A DNA stretch of 64,000 nt. It comes from an uncultured Collinsella sp. Its GTDB lineage: Bacteria; Actinomycetota; Coriobacteriia; Coriobacteriales; Coriobacteriaceae. The notes under the pieces were generated by a model that saw only the letters and a program-made list of their open reading frames with translations, was not told the DNA's origin and did not search any database. The position numbers and the translations under genes were made by a program. The DNA is taken from positions 87,509 through 151,508 of the forward strand of contig UQKQ01000005.1 in assembly GCA_900541645.1 (NCBI GenBank). The letters are read 5' to 3'. Position 1 is the first letter of the stretch. The number at the start of each line of letters is the position of its first letter. Of the stretch, positions 1 through 8,383 are shown piece by piece.

Positions 1-349
1 CATATCCGAGCTCTCGGGCGGCCAGATGCAGCGTGTCGCAATCGCGCGCGCCCTCGTCAATGACCCGCCCATCATCCTAGCCGATGAGCCGACGGGAAAC
101 CTGGACTCCGCTACCGGAGCGCTTGTGATGGAGACCTTCCATAAGCTCCAGAAGCGCGGCAAAACCATCGTGCTTATCACACACGACCCCAGCATCGCCG
201 CCGAGGCCGACCGTGCCGTGACCATCCGCGACGGTCGCATTCACGACGGCGCGTATATTCCACATGCACCGCGGACCCTGCGCAGCGCCGTAGATAGCCT
301 GCCCATGATTTCCGCCTCCACCAACCCGCCGAAAGGAGTGGTGGCATGA
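1..349 (+). CDS. ABC transporter ATP-binding protein, MacB/LolD type (3' part)
   Basis: The gene enters from outside the window; only about the last 115 codons are present. The visible part opens with the ABC signature LSGGQ, followed by the Walker B region ILADEPTGNLDS and the switch histidine in VLITHD. The NLDS wording is typical of the LolD/MacB subfamily, which powers FtsX-like permeases that act on lipids, peptides or drugs rather than moving solutes through a pore. The stop codon overlaps the permease start (ATGA at 346-349), so the two are translationally coupled. The substrate cannot be told from sequence. Confidence 0.9.
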   Translation, partial: ISELSGGQMQRVAIARALVNDPPIILADEPTGNLDSATGALVMETFHKLQKRGKTIVLITHDPSIAAEADRAVTIRDGRIHDGAYIPHAPRTLRSAVDSLPMISASTNPPKGVVA

Positions 350-1560
350 GCGCCCGCGATCTCATCCAGGAAGCCCTTCACTCGCTCGAAGCCAACAAGG
401 GGCGCAGCCTGCTCACCATCCTGGGCATTGTCATCGGCATCGCCTCGGTTATCGCCATGACTTCGCTCATCGGCGGTATCCAAAACAGCCTGGTCAACAG
501 TCTGGGCCTCAATGCGGCACGCATGGTGCAAATCTATTCGTCGCAAGAACTCACCGAGTCGGACATCGAGAAGCTTCAAAAACTGGTGCCGCAGATAGAG
601 CAGATCGGCATTGTCGACAGCGCGTATACCGAGTATAAGACCGGCGATAAAAGCTATACCGTCATGGCACAGGGTGTCGATAGCGACATGCTCGGCGCCG
701 TGGGGGCCAGCAAGCTCGTTGCGGGGCGCACCTATTCCCAGGCCGAGTCCCAATCAGGCTCGCGCGTGGCGCTCATCAGCCGCAACGGCGCCGATCAGCT
801 TTACGGCAACGAACAGGATGCGCTGGGGAAAACCATCAAGGTGTCCAACGGCGAGGTGCAGATTGTAGGCGTGATTGATGGCGGCAGCGACTCCATGGGC
901 TCGCTCACGCTGTATATGCCACGCGAAACTATCTCCGGACTGTTTGGCGACGAGAATCCTTCATTCCCCAGCGTGACGGCACTTGCCGCCGAGGGCACGG
1001 ACATGGATGAGCTCTGCAAAACCATCGAGTCCAAGGTGCGCGCGATGAAGGGCATCGAGGAGGAGGACGAGTACGACAGTGTATCGGCAACCTCCATGAA
1101 AAGCGCTATCGATGCACTCAACTCCTTTATGGGCGCATTCTCGCTCATCATGGGTGCTGTCGCCAGCATCTCGCTGCTTGTCGGCGGTATCGGCATTATG
1201 AATATGATGCTCACCAACGTATCTGAACGCATCCGCGAGATCGGCATCCGCCGTGCTCTGGGCGCCAGTCGTCGCGATATCGCCGCGCAGTTTTTGGCCG
1301 AGTCCTCGGCGCTGTGCGTCACCGGCGGACTATTGGGTGTCCTGATTGGCTATCTGCTGGCATGGGGACTCACGTTCTTTGCCGCAAGCTCGGGTATCAT
1401 GAGCGAGTTTGGAGCTACCGGGACGATCACGCCAAGCTTCTCCATTACGACAGTGTTGATCGCGTTTGCCGTATCGGTCGGCATCGGCGTAATCTTTGGC
1501 TTCTATCCCGCTCGACGCGCGGCAAAGCTCGACCCGGTGGAGTGCCTACGCTACCAGTAA
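346..1560 (+). CDS. MacB-family ABC transporter permease (FtsX-like)
   Basis: A 404-residue protein with MacB architecture: one N-terminal membrane segment (about residues 20-45, LLTILGIVIGIASVIAM), a large extracytoplasmic MacB_PCD domain (about 50-240), then three C-terminal membrane segments of the FtsX domain (about 265-400). The cytoplasmic coupling segment with IREIGIRRALGAS is characteristic. It partners the ATPase encoded immediately upstream, with which it shares a 4-base overlap. Such pairs commonly export peptides or antibiotics, or handle cell-envelope stress, often with a separate adaptor that would lie left of the window. A palindromic repeat begins 13 bases after its stop. Confidence 0.92.
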   Translation: MSARDLIQEALHSLEANKGRSLLTILGIVIGIASVIAMTSLIGGIQNSLVNSLGLNAARMVQIYSSQELTESDIEKLQKLVPQIEQIGIVDSAYTEYKTGDKSYTVMAQGVDSDMLGAVGASKLVAGRTYSQAESQSGSRVALISRNGADQLYGNEQDALGKTIKVSNGEVQIVGVIDGGSDSMGSLTLYMPRETISGLFGDENPSFPSVTALAAEGTDMDELCKTIESKVRAMKGIEEEDEYDSVSATSMKSAIDALNSFMGAFSLIMGAVASISLLVGGIGIMNMMLTNVSERIREIGIRRALGASRRDIAAQFLAESSALCVTGGLLGVLIGYLLAWGLTFFAASSGIMSEFGATGTITPSFSITTVLIAFAVSVGIGVIFGFYPARRAAKLDPVECLRYQ

Positions 1561-1572
1561 GCCACCACCAAC

Positions 1573-1641
1573 AAGTTGCGGTGAATTAGGGACTGAATAT
1601 GCTATTTAGCAGCAAAAACAGACGCTATTTCACCGCAACTT
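1573..1641. repeat. Dispersed palindromic element, copy 1
   Basis: An imperfect inverted repeat whose ends read AAGTTGCGGTGAA on the left and TTCACCGCAACTT on the right. The same outer arms occur at 32365-32437, where they are perfect over 25 bases. It lies between the permease stop and the IS21 remnant and could act as a bidirectional terminator, but its length and recurrence suggest a REP/MITE-like dispersed element. Confidence 0.75.
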
Positions 1642-1650
1642 ATTGAAGGG

Positions 1651-1758
1651 CTGCTTGCGCCAGTTCCGTGCGTCGTCCTCGAGCGATTGGCGGATGACAG
1701 GCTTGTACGGGTCGAGCTTGCTCGGGGCGCTCCTCCTCGCAGGCGGGAGGGCACGCAT
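1651..1758 (-). pseudogene. IS21-family transposase (IstA) remnant
   Basis: Read on the minus strand this stretch encodes about 36 residues containing SKLDPYKPVI and, later, DDARNWRKQ. These match the segment of IS21-type IstA transposases between the HTH and the rve catalytic core, which usually reads SKLDPYK...RKQRHTA. The similarity stops abruptly after RKQ, just before the palindromic repeat, so only a scar remains. It begins 14 bases downstream of the cbiJ stop and marks the left border of the cobalamin block. The family call is from motif memory, not a search. Confidence 0.65.
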
Positions 1759-1771
1759 GCGCGGCGAGCGC

Positions 1772-2545
1772 CTAGCGCGCGAACTCCCGTAAGAGCGCGT
1801 CTTCCACTTCCCTAAGCGAAAGGGCCCCGCCTCCCTCGGCGGGACGGGCGACCACGATACAGCGCGCTCCCACGTCGCGCGCGGAGGCGATCTTCTCGGC
1901 CGTGCCGCCTACGGTTCCCGAGTCCTTGGTCACAAGCCACTGGGCGCCCACCTGCCGAAGCATCGCCTCGTTGAGCTCGCGGGTGAAGGGCCCCTGCATG
2001 CCGATGACGTGCGACGGCGAAAACCCCGCGTCGATGCACTTCGTTATAGCACCGGGCAGAGGGAGCACACGCACGAAGAAGCGCTCCGCGAAATCGGCGA
2101 CGCGCGTGTAGGGAGCAAGCTCCTTGCTCCCCGTCGTGAGAAGCGCGCGACCCGGGTTCTCGGAGAGAAAGCGCGCCGCGCAGGCGATCGACGCGACCGA
2201 CACGACGCCTTTGGGCAGCACCTCGACCGGGCGCGCAAGGCGCAGGCATCGTGCACCCACGGCGAGCGAAGCGGCCCGGATGTTGCCGCTTGCGAGCGTA
2301 GCGAAGGGGTGCGTGGCGTCGACGACGATGCGCGCGCCGGAAAGCTCACGCTCCATGTCGGCCTCGTCGAGCCTGCCCGCATGCACCTCGATGCCCGGAA
2401 GCTCGCCCAAAAGCTCGCCTCCGTACTCGGTTGCCGCGTAGGCACGGGCGGGGATTCCCGCCCCGCTCGCCCATTCGCACAGAAGGCGGCCCTCGGTGGT
2501 GCCGGCGAAGATGCGCAGCGCCGGCGCGGATGCGGGGGCCGTCAC
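1772..2545 (-). CDS. cbiJ: Precorrin-6A/cobalt-precorrin-6A reductase
   Basis: CbiJ/CobK reduces the macrocycle of (cobalt-)precorrin-6A to 6B using NAD(P)H. The 257-residue product begins RIFAGTTEGR, the usual nucleotide-binding start, and has DATHPFA near residue 90 and GPFTRELN near 185, both conserved in the family. An upstream in-frame extension exists, but the GTG at 2545 is preferred because it overlaps the cbiC stop as GTGA, matching the coupling used throughout this operon. It is the last gene of the minus-strand cob operon; an IS21 scar follows. Confidence 0.9.
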   Translation of the reverse strand: MTAPASAPALRIFAGTTEGRLLCEWASGAGIPARAYAATEYGGELLGELPGIEVHAGRLDEADMERELSGARIVVDATHPFATLASGNIRAASLAVGARCLRLARPVEVLPKGVVSVASIACAARFLSENPGRALLTTGSKELAPYTRVADFAERFFVRVLPLPGAITKCIDAGFSPSHVIGMQGPFTRELNEAMLRQVGAQWLVTKDSGTVGGTAEKIASARDVGARCIVVARPAEGGGALSLREVEDALLREFAR

Positions 2546-3183
2546 TTCGGGCCGCCTGGGCGCGTGATCTGGTAGAGCAGCGCGTTCATAATGGCGGCCG
2601 CCACGGTCGAGCCGCCCTTGCGACCCCTCGCGACGATGGCCGGCACGCGTCGCGCGAGTAGCTCCTCTTTCGCCTCGACCACGTTCACAAACCCAACCGG
2701 CACCCCAACGACGAGCGCGGGCGCGATCTTCCCCGCGTCCATGAGCTCGGCGAGGCGCAGAAGTGCTGTGGGAGCGTTGCCGACGGCCACGATGAGCGGA
2801 CCCTCGATGCCGCAAGCTTTGTCCATGCTCGCAACGGCGCGAGTCGTGCCCGCGGCGCGCGCCGTTGCGGCGACATCAGGGTCGGCCATATAGCACACGG
2901 CCTGGCAGCCGATCTTCGCGAGCGCGGGCTTGCTTATGCCTGCGAGCGCCATGTTCGTGTCGGTGAGCACCGTGGCCCCTGCGCGCAGTGCGTCGAGCGC
3001 ACAGTGCGCGGCGTCATGGGTGAACACGAGGGAATCGGCGTACGAGAAGTCAGCAGTGGTGTGGATGACGCGCTTCACGACGGGCTCTTCGAGCGGCGGG
3101 AACGTGCGGCCGCCGAGCTCTTCGGTGATGATCTCAAAGCTGCGCCGCTCGATGTCGCCGGGCGCCATCTCCTTGGAATCCAT
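2542..3183 (-). CDS. cbiC: Cobalt-precorrin-8X methylmutase
   Basis: CbiC moves a methyl group from C-11 to C-12 of the corrin ring, giving cobyrinate. The 213-residue protein has the family start IERRSFEIITEE, the catalytic histidine in RVIHTTADF near residue 41, and the conserved DTNMALAGI segment near 95. Length is normal for the family (about 210). The ATG directly abuts the stop of the adenosyltransferase gene and its own stop overlaps the cbiJ start. Cytoplasmic, acting late in ring synthesis after CbiJ and CbiET. Confidence 0.95.
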   Translation of the reverse strand: MDSKEMAPGDIERRSFEIITEELGGRTFPPLEEPVVKRVIHTTADFSYADSLVFTHDAAHCALDALRAGATVLTDTNMALAGISKPALAKIGCQAVCYMADPDVAATARAAGTTRAVASMDKACGIEGPLIVAVGNAPTALLRLAELMDAGKIAPALVVGVPVGFVNVVEAKEELLARRVPAIVARGRKGGSTVAAAIMNALLYQITRPGGPK

Positions 3184-3699
3184 CTAGTACTCCACTCCTT
3201 CCCTTGCACATATCCCCTGCTCGTAGGGGTGTTTCTCGCACCGCATCTCGGTTATGTAGTCGGCCTTCTCCACGATCTTGCGGGAAGGCGCGCGCCCGGT
3301 GAGCGCTACTTCGACGCCGCGCGCGGACATATCGAGCGCGCGGTCCACGAGCGCCTCGTCGACAAGCCCCTTCGAAAGCGCGTCGAGCGCCTCGTCGAGC
3401 ACGAGCAGCCCCTCCTGCGCGCCCTCGAGCTCGGCGAGCGCGGAAGCGAGGTTCCCATCGTGCAGCTCGCGCGTCGCGGCAAGTTCTTCCGACGTCATGG
3501 ACCAGGTAAACTTGTCCGACGCCTTCCCCGCGAACACGAGCACGCCGAAATGCTCGGCGAGCAGGCGCACCTCCCCGCTTTCGCCGTCTTTCAGGAACTG
3601 CACGACGACGACGCGGCGGCCTGCGGCGAGCATGCGAAGGGCGAGGCCCATCGCCGCCGTGGTCTTGCCTTTGCCGTCGCCATGATACACGTGGATCAT
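3184..3699 (-). CDS. cobA: Cob(I)yrinic acid a,c-diamide adenosyltransferase (CobA/CobO/BtuR)
   Basis: Transfers the adenosyl group of ATP to the cobalt of reduced corrinoids. The 171-residue protein carries the CobA-type P-loop GDGKGKTT at residues 7-14, then VVVVQFLK and LLVLDEALDAL, all hallmarks of the CobA/BtuR family as opposed to PduO or EutT. Its ATG overlaps the cbiP stop as ATGA, and cbiC follows with no gap. It could serve both de novo synthesis and salvage of imported corrinoids. Confidence 0.95.
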   Translation of the reverse strand: MIHVYHGDGKGKTTAAMGLALRMLAAGRRVVVVQFLKDGESGEVRLLAEHFGVLVFAGKASDKFTWSMTSEELAATRELHDGNLASALAELEGAQEGLLVLDEALDALSKGLVDEALVDRALDMSARGVEVALTGRAPSRKIVEKADYITEMRCEKHPYEQGICAREGVEY

Positions 3700-5195
3700 A
3701 CGCCCTCCTCGATAATGCGGTAGACATACTCCATGTCGAGCGCCCCGCGCACGGAGTCGGCCAGGCGGTCGAACTCGCGCGCACGGTGATCGGCCGCGGA
3801 CACCGCGCCCTCAGCACCCACGACGCTCTCGGGCAGGCCGCGCATGCGCGCGAGCGAGCGCGCGAGGGCGAGTGCCGCCCCCGGTTCGTCGAACAGGCCG
3901 TGGAGATAGGTTCCGAACACGTTTCCGCAGGCCGCGCCTTCTGGTTTGCCGCCAATCGTGCCCGCAGGGGCGCAGGAGACGGTCGTTTCGCCGTCGTGAA
4001 TCTCGTACCCACGCGCCGTCATGCCGTTCCACACCGAGAACGCGCCTTGGGCGCCCGTGATGCGCAGCTCCGACTGGGCGAGGCGCTTTTCCTCCTTGAA
4101 CACCGTACTTGCAGAGATGAGCCCAAGCCCGCGCGCGGTGCCAGCGCCTTCCCTGCCGTGCGGGTCGGAAAGCTCGTCTCCCAAAAGCTGGTAGCCTCCG
4201 CATATGCCGAGCACCGGCGTGCCCGCGCCCGAAAGCGCGCGTACACAGGCTCCGATGCCGCTAGCCGCAAGCCAGCGCGCGTCGTCGACCGTGGACTTCG
4301 AGCCGGGAAGCACCACCAGGTCGGGTCGGCCCAGATCGGTCGTCGAGGAAACGTAGCGCACGCCCATGCCGGGCACGCGCGAAAGCGGGTCGAAGTCGGT
4401 GAAGTTCGACAGATGCGGAAGGCGCACGACGGCGACGTCGATGACGCCGCGCGCCTCGCGGGCAGTTAGGCGCGGCGCGAGCGAGTCCTCGTCGTCCAGG
4501 TCGAGCGTAAGATACGGCACGACCCCCACGACGGGAACCCCGCACATTTTCTCGAGCGGAGCCAAACCCGGGCGCAGGATTTCCACATCGCCGCGGAACT
4601 TGTTCACCACAAGCCCCCGCAAAAGCGCGCGGTCCTCGGGCGCAAGGAGCGCGACCGTGCCGTAGAGCTGGGCAAACACCCCGCCTGGGTCGATGTCGCC
4701 CGCGAGCAGCACGGGGGAGGACACGGCGCGCGCGAGCCCCATGTTGACGATGTCGTTTTCGGCAAGGTTGATTTCGACGGGGCTGCCGGCGCCCTCGATG
4801 ACGATGACGTCGTTTTCCTCCGCGAGCGAATCGAACGCCTCCAAAATCTGCGGCATGAGCGCCTTCTTTCGCGCGAAGTAGTCCCTCGCGGCGAAGGCTC
4901 CCTGCGCCTTGCCGGCCACGATGAGCTGGCTTCGGTGATCGCTTTCGGGCTTGAGCAGGATGGGGTTCATGCGCATGTCGGGCGCGATGCCGCACGCCTC
5001 GGCCTGCATGATCTGAGCGCGCCCCATCTCGAGCCCGTCGGCCGTGACACCGCTGTTGAGCGCCATGTTCTGGCTCTTGAAGGGAGCCACGCGCAGGCCG
5101 TCCTGCGAAAGCACGCGGCACAGCCCCGCCGCAAGCAGGCTCTTCCCCGCGTTCGACATGGTGCCCTGGATCATGATGGGCTTCGCCCTACCCAC
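3696..5195 (-). CDS. cbiP: Cobyric acid synthase (glutamine-hydrolysing)
   Basis: CbiP amidates positions b, d, e and g of adenosylcobyrinate a,c-diamide. The N-terminal dethiobiotin-synthetase-like domain has IMIQGTMSNAGKS, and the C-terminal glutaminase domain has the nucleophile motif PVLGICGGYQ near residue 330 and a late YLHGLFD histidine. The GTG at 5195 is chosen: an AAGGAGGT ribosome site lies just upstream and the start overlaps the cobD stop by 8 bases. This gives 499 residues, the usual family length; a longer in-frame extension upstream is not family-like. Confidence 0.94.
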   Translation of the reverse strand: MGRAKPIMIQGTMSNAGKSLLAAGLCRVLSQDGLRVAPFKSQNMALNSGVTADGLEMGRAQIMQAEACGIAPDMRMNPILLKPESDHRSQLIVAGKAQGAFAARDYFARKKALMPQILEAFDSLAEENDVIVIEGAGSPVEINLAENDIVNMGLARAVSSPVLLAGDIDPGGVFAQLYGTVALLAPEDRALLRGLVVNKFRGDVEILRPGLAPLEKMCGVPVVGVVPYLTLDLDDEDSLAPRLTAREARGVIDVAVVRLPHLSNFTDFDPLSRVPGMGVRYVSSTTDLGRPDLVVLPGSKSTVDDARWLAASGIGACVRALSGAGTPVLGICGGYQLLGDELSDPHGREGAGTARGLGLISASTVFKEEKRLAQSELRITGAQGAFSVWNGMTARGYEIHDGETTVSCAPAGTIGGKPEGAACGNVFGTYLHGLFDEPGAALALARSLARMRGLPESVVGAEGAVSAADHRAREFDRLADSVRGALDMEYVYRIIEEGV

Positions 5196-6411
5196 GGGTA
5201 TCGACCTCCTTCGCCAAGCCTCGGCCATCCGCGCCCGCCATAGCGCCGCTGCAAGAAGCGCCGCCCCGTTCGTCGGGTTCGCCTTCGCCCGATGCGCCTT
5301 CCGCCCGAAGCGCGCGGCTGAACGCCATCGCAAGCCGGGCGTTCTCCTTGCGCGTGCGCACCGCGACGCGGCACCAGAAACGGGACAGCACCGAAAACGA
5401 GTCGCACGTGCGGACCAAAACCCCCTGTTTATACAGGCGCTCGGGGATGTCTTTCGCCGGCGTGCGGACTAAAAGGAAGTTCGCATCCGACGGCACGACG
5501 GAAAGCCCGAGCGAGGAGAGCTCGTGGGAAAGCCACGCTCGCTCGCCCGCCAATACATCGCGCGTGCGCGAGACGTATTCGACGTCTTCCAGGGCGGCGA
5601 TGCCCGCGGCCTCGGCGACCGAGGAGACGGGCCACGCCTGCCCCGCCCGACGAATCCCCTCGATGAGTTGGGCGTTTCCGCTGATCAGATACCCCAACCG
5701 CAACCCTGCCATTCCGTAGAGCTTGGTGAACGCGGAGAGCACGGCCACATGGTGCGAACACGCGGCGCGTGCGGCCACGCTCCTTTCGCGGGCGTCGGGC
5801 GCAAATCCGAGAAAGCACTCGTCCACGACGAGCAGCGCGCCCACCTGCTCGCAGCGGCAAGCCGCAGCATCGATCACACGGGGGTCGACGAGGCGCCCCG
5901 TCGGGTTGTTCGGATTGCAGAGGTACGCCACGTCTCCCGGCCCCTCGATCGCGCGGGCGAAGGAGGCGGGCACGTCGAAGTCATCCGCTTCGGAGAGCGG
6001 GAACTCCTGCACGCATGCGCCGTAGTACGATGCCGCCTCCGCATATTCAGAGAACGTCGGCGCGCACACGACGATGCGTTTCGGGTGCACCGCCGCGGCG
6101 AGCCGCCAGATGATGTCGGACGCGCCCGCGCCGCAGACGATAGTATCTTCGGGAATGCCCTGGGTGCGCGCTAGGGCACGAACGAGGGCGAGGCTTTCCC
6201 TATCGGGGTAGGCGTCGATTCGAGAAAGCGCCTTGCAAGCTGCGGCGACGGCGCGCGGCGATGGGCCTGCCGGATTCACGTTCACCGAGAAGTCGATGAG
6301 GTCGGAGGCGCCCCCTTCGCAAGCGATGCCGAGCGATTGCCGGCTGCCCCCATGCGCACGGGCGCGCAGGATTCCCCCGGCAGCCCGGGACGCGGCGTGG
6401 TCTTCCCTCAT
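5188..6411 (-). CDS. cobD: Threonine-phosphate decarboxylase-like PLP aminotransferase
   Basis: A fold-type I PLP enzyme of the HisC/CobD group. CobD makes (R)-1-amino-2-propanol phosphate, the linker that CbiB attaches to cobyric acid. Visible motifs are NVNPAGPSP near the N-terminus, CNPNNPTG (phosphate/PLP binding) and SAFTKLYGMAGLRLGY with the Schiff-base lysine. The ATG at 6411 overlaps the cbiB stop as ATGA, giving 407 residues. The last about 40 residues are Gly/Ala/Glu-rich and look like an unstructured tail. Gene position beside cbiB favours CobD over HisC. Confidence 0.9.
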   Translation of the reverse strand: MREDHAASRAAGGILRARAHGGSRQSLGIACEGGASDLIDFSVNVNPAGPSPRAVAAACKALSRIDAYPDRESLALVRALARTQGIPEDTIVCGAGASDIIWRLAAAVHPKRIVVCAPTFSEYAEAASYYGACVQEFPLSEADDFDVPASFARAIEGPGDVAYLCNPNNPTGRLVDPRVIDAAACRCEQVGALLVVDECFLGFAPDARERSVAARAACSHHVAVLSAFTKLYGMAGLRLGYLISGNAQLIEGIRRAGQAWPVSSVAEAAGIAALEDVEYVSRTRDVLAGERAWLSHELSSLGLSVVPSDANFLLVRTPAKDIPERLYKQGVLVRTCDSFSVLSRFWCRVAVRTRKENARLAMAFSRALRAEGASGEGEPDERGGASCSGAMAGADGRGLAKEVDTRG

Positions 6412-7382
6412 ACCATCGCCCCCACGACAAGCACGACCGCCGCGCGCGCGGCGCCGAAGACGACGAGCGCGCATACGGACGCGGCGAGCATGAGCCTTGT
6501 CGCCCGGGCGATGTCGCCCCACTCGATTTCGCGGGACACGTCGCCTATCGTCGGTTTCTCAACGAGCTTGCCGAAATACACCGCGGGTCCTGCCAGGCGC
6601 AGCCCAAGCGCGCCCGCGCACGCTGACTCGGTCTGCGCCGCGTTCGGGCTCGCATGGCGACGCCTGTCGCGGCGCCAGATGCGCGCCGCCCCGCGCGCGT
6701 CGAGCCCGACGATCGGGCACACGGCGATCATGAACAAGGCCGATAAGCGCGAGGGAATCCAGTTCACCGCATCGTCGAGGCGCGCCGAGGCGCGGCCGAA
6801 GTCGATGTAGCGCTCGTTTTTGTAGCCCACCATGCTGTCGAGCGTGTTCACCGCCTTGTACGCCATGCCCAAGGGCGCACCCCCGATCATAAGGTAGAAA
6901 AGCGGCGCGATGACGCCATCGCTCGCGTTCTCCGCCACCGTTTCCACGGCGGCGCGCGCAACGCCCTGCTCGTCGAGAACAGATGTGTCGCGTCCCACGA
7001 TGAGCCCGACGGCTTCGCGCGCCGCGACAAGGCCGCCCTTCGAGAACGCGCGGGCCACGGCCAGGCTCTGGCGGCGCAGCTCGCATGCCGCGAGAATCTG
7101 ATAGCTCGCCCATGCCTCGGCCACGAAGCGCAAGCCGGAGTGAACCATGCCGCAAAGATGCAGGATTCCCCAGGTCAAAAGCCCACACGCAAGCGGAAGC
7201 GCCACGGCGAGCACAAGCCCTGCGGCGCGCGTGCCCGCGGACGTTTGCGGGAATGCGCCCCGCAGGCGGCCTTCGGCCCACGTGATCGTGCGCCCCATGG
7301 CGACGACGGGATGGGGAAGCCAGCGCGGGTCGCCGAAGGCAAGGTCGGCCGCGAACCCGGCGGCGACGGCAAGAATCGTCAT
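6408..7382 (-). CDS. cbiB: Adenosylcobinamide-phosphate synthase
   Basis: CbiB is an integral membrane protein that joins aminopropanol phosphate to adenosylcobyric acid. The 324-residue product starts MTILAVAAGFAADLAFGDP and has several hydrophobic segments, the conserved ETVAENASDGVIAPLFY stretch near residue 160 and NTLDSMVGYKNERY near 200, all diagnostic. The ATG at 7382 overlaps the preceding stop (TGATG). It lies directly before cobD, which supplies its substrate. Confidence 0.94.
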   Translation of the reverse strand: MTILAVAAGFAADLAFGDPRWLPHPVVAMGRTITWAEGRLRGAFPQTSAGTRAAGLVLAVALPLACGLLTWGILHLCGMVHSGLRFVAEAWASYQILAACELRRQSLAVARAFSKGGLVAAREAVGLIVGRDTSVLDEQGVARAAVETVAENASDGVIAPLFYLMIGGAPLGMAYKAVNTLDSMVGYKNERYIDFGRASARLDDAVNWIPSRLSALFMIAVCPIVGLDARGAARIWRRDRRRHASPNAAQTESACAGALGLRLAGPAVYFGKLVEKPTIGDVSREIEWGDIARATRLMLAASVCALVVFGAARAAVVLVVGAMV

Positions 7383-8383
7383 CACCGGGCATCGCCCCCC
7401 GAAGCGGGGCGAACGTCGCGAAGGCAGCGCCCATCCCAGGTGGCGGCCCATGCGCCGCCCGGCTCGGTATGCACGTCGAAGTATCCCATTTTCGGGACAG
7501 CTAGCTCGGAGAGCAGCGCTTTCACGGTACCGGCGTGAACGACGAAGACGGCGCGCCCACTCCCCTGGGAGCGCTCCGATTCGCACGCCTCCCGAAACGC
7601 CGCGAGGACGCGGCGGGTGAAATCGCTCTTGCCCTCGCCATGCGGGCAGCGCGTCTCACACCAGGAGTCTACCCAGGCGCGGTAACGCGCATCCTCTTTA
7701 AGTTCGGCGGCGCTTCGCCCCTCGAAGTCGCCGAAATCCATCTCGCGCAGACCGGGGCACGCCATAAGCTCCGCGTTCGGGAAGAGAATGCGCGCCGTCT
7801 GGTCGGTGCGGGCCATGCCGCTCGTGATAACACGGAACACGTCACGACAGCACGCGAGGTCGCGCAAAGCGCGCTCGCCCGCGCTCGACAGGGGTTCGTC
7901 GGTGCCCGCCCCGCTGTAGCGATGGTCTTCCGTGCCCGCCGTGGCACCATGGCGCACGAAGACGACTTCCAAAGGCGCGCCCGCGCCCAGCGTCCCTCGA
8001 GGCGCATCGGCAGTGTTTCCTTTGATGACCTGGGGAATCCCGCACGTCATGCGCACGACGACGTCGGCGCGCGCAGCGAGCGCGCATCCCAGGAGCCCCG
8101 CGCGCTCGCGCCATTGGGCGTCTTCCGCACGCATGGGGACGACCCCCGAGCCCACCAAGGACAGAATCACTGCGTCGAAGCCGATCAGCCGCTCGAGCGC
8201 CCGGTCAGCGTCGAGCGCACGTACGAGTTCCTCAGCACGGTACGCGACGCGGCCGGCAAAAGCCGCGGGCACGCCGCCCTCCGCAAGCTGCGCCACGTCG
8301 ACGAAATCGTCCGCCGCGAACCTGAGCTTTTCGCGCACGAAGGTCCTCTTCCCCGAATGCGCACCACCTACCACGAGAATCAT
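7382..8383 (-). CDS. cobC: Fusion of a degenerate CobU-like domain and CobC alpha-ribazole phosphatase
   Basis: The 333-residue protein has two parts. Residues 1-125 resemble a shortened CobU: P-loop GGAHSGK at 6-12, then GSGVVPMRAED and a terminal MTCGIPQVIKG, but the region that should hold the guanylylated histidine has no RIARHR motif. Residues about 135-330 are a histidine phosphatase domain with FVRHG, MDFGDFEGRS, CPHGEGKS and VVHAGT, fitting CobC, which dephosphorylates alpha-ribazole phosphate. A complete CobU is encoded two genes upstream, so the N-terminal part is redundant or regulatory. The start overlaps the cobS stop as ATGA. Confidence 0.85.
   Translation of the reverse strand: MILVVGGAHSGKRTFVREKLRFAADDFVDVAQLAEGGVPAAFAGRVAYRAEELVRALDADRALERLIGFDAVILSLVGSGVVPMRAEDAQWRERAGLLGCALAARADVVVRMTCGIPQVIKGNTADAPRGTLGAGAPLEVVFVRHGATAGTEDHRYSGAGTDEPLSSAGERALRDLACCRDVFRVITSGMARTDQTARILFPNAELMACPGLREMDFGDFEGRSAAELKEDARYRAWVDSWCETRCPHGEGKSDFTRRVLAAFREACESERSQGSGRAVFVVHAGTVKALLSELAVPKMGYFDVHTEPGGAWAATWDGRCLRDVRPASGGDAR

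Noticed and set aside
5196..5333. A longer N-terminus for CbiP (start at 5333)
   Set aside because: The extra residues are Arg/Ala-rich, out of line with the family, and the AAGGAGGT site fits the GTG at 5195.
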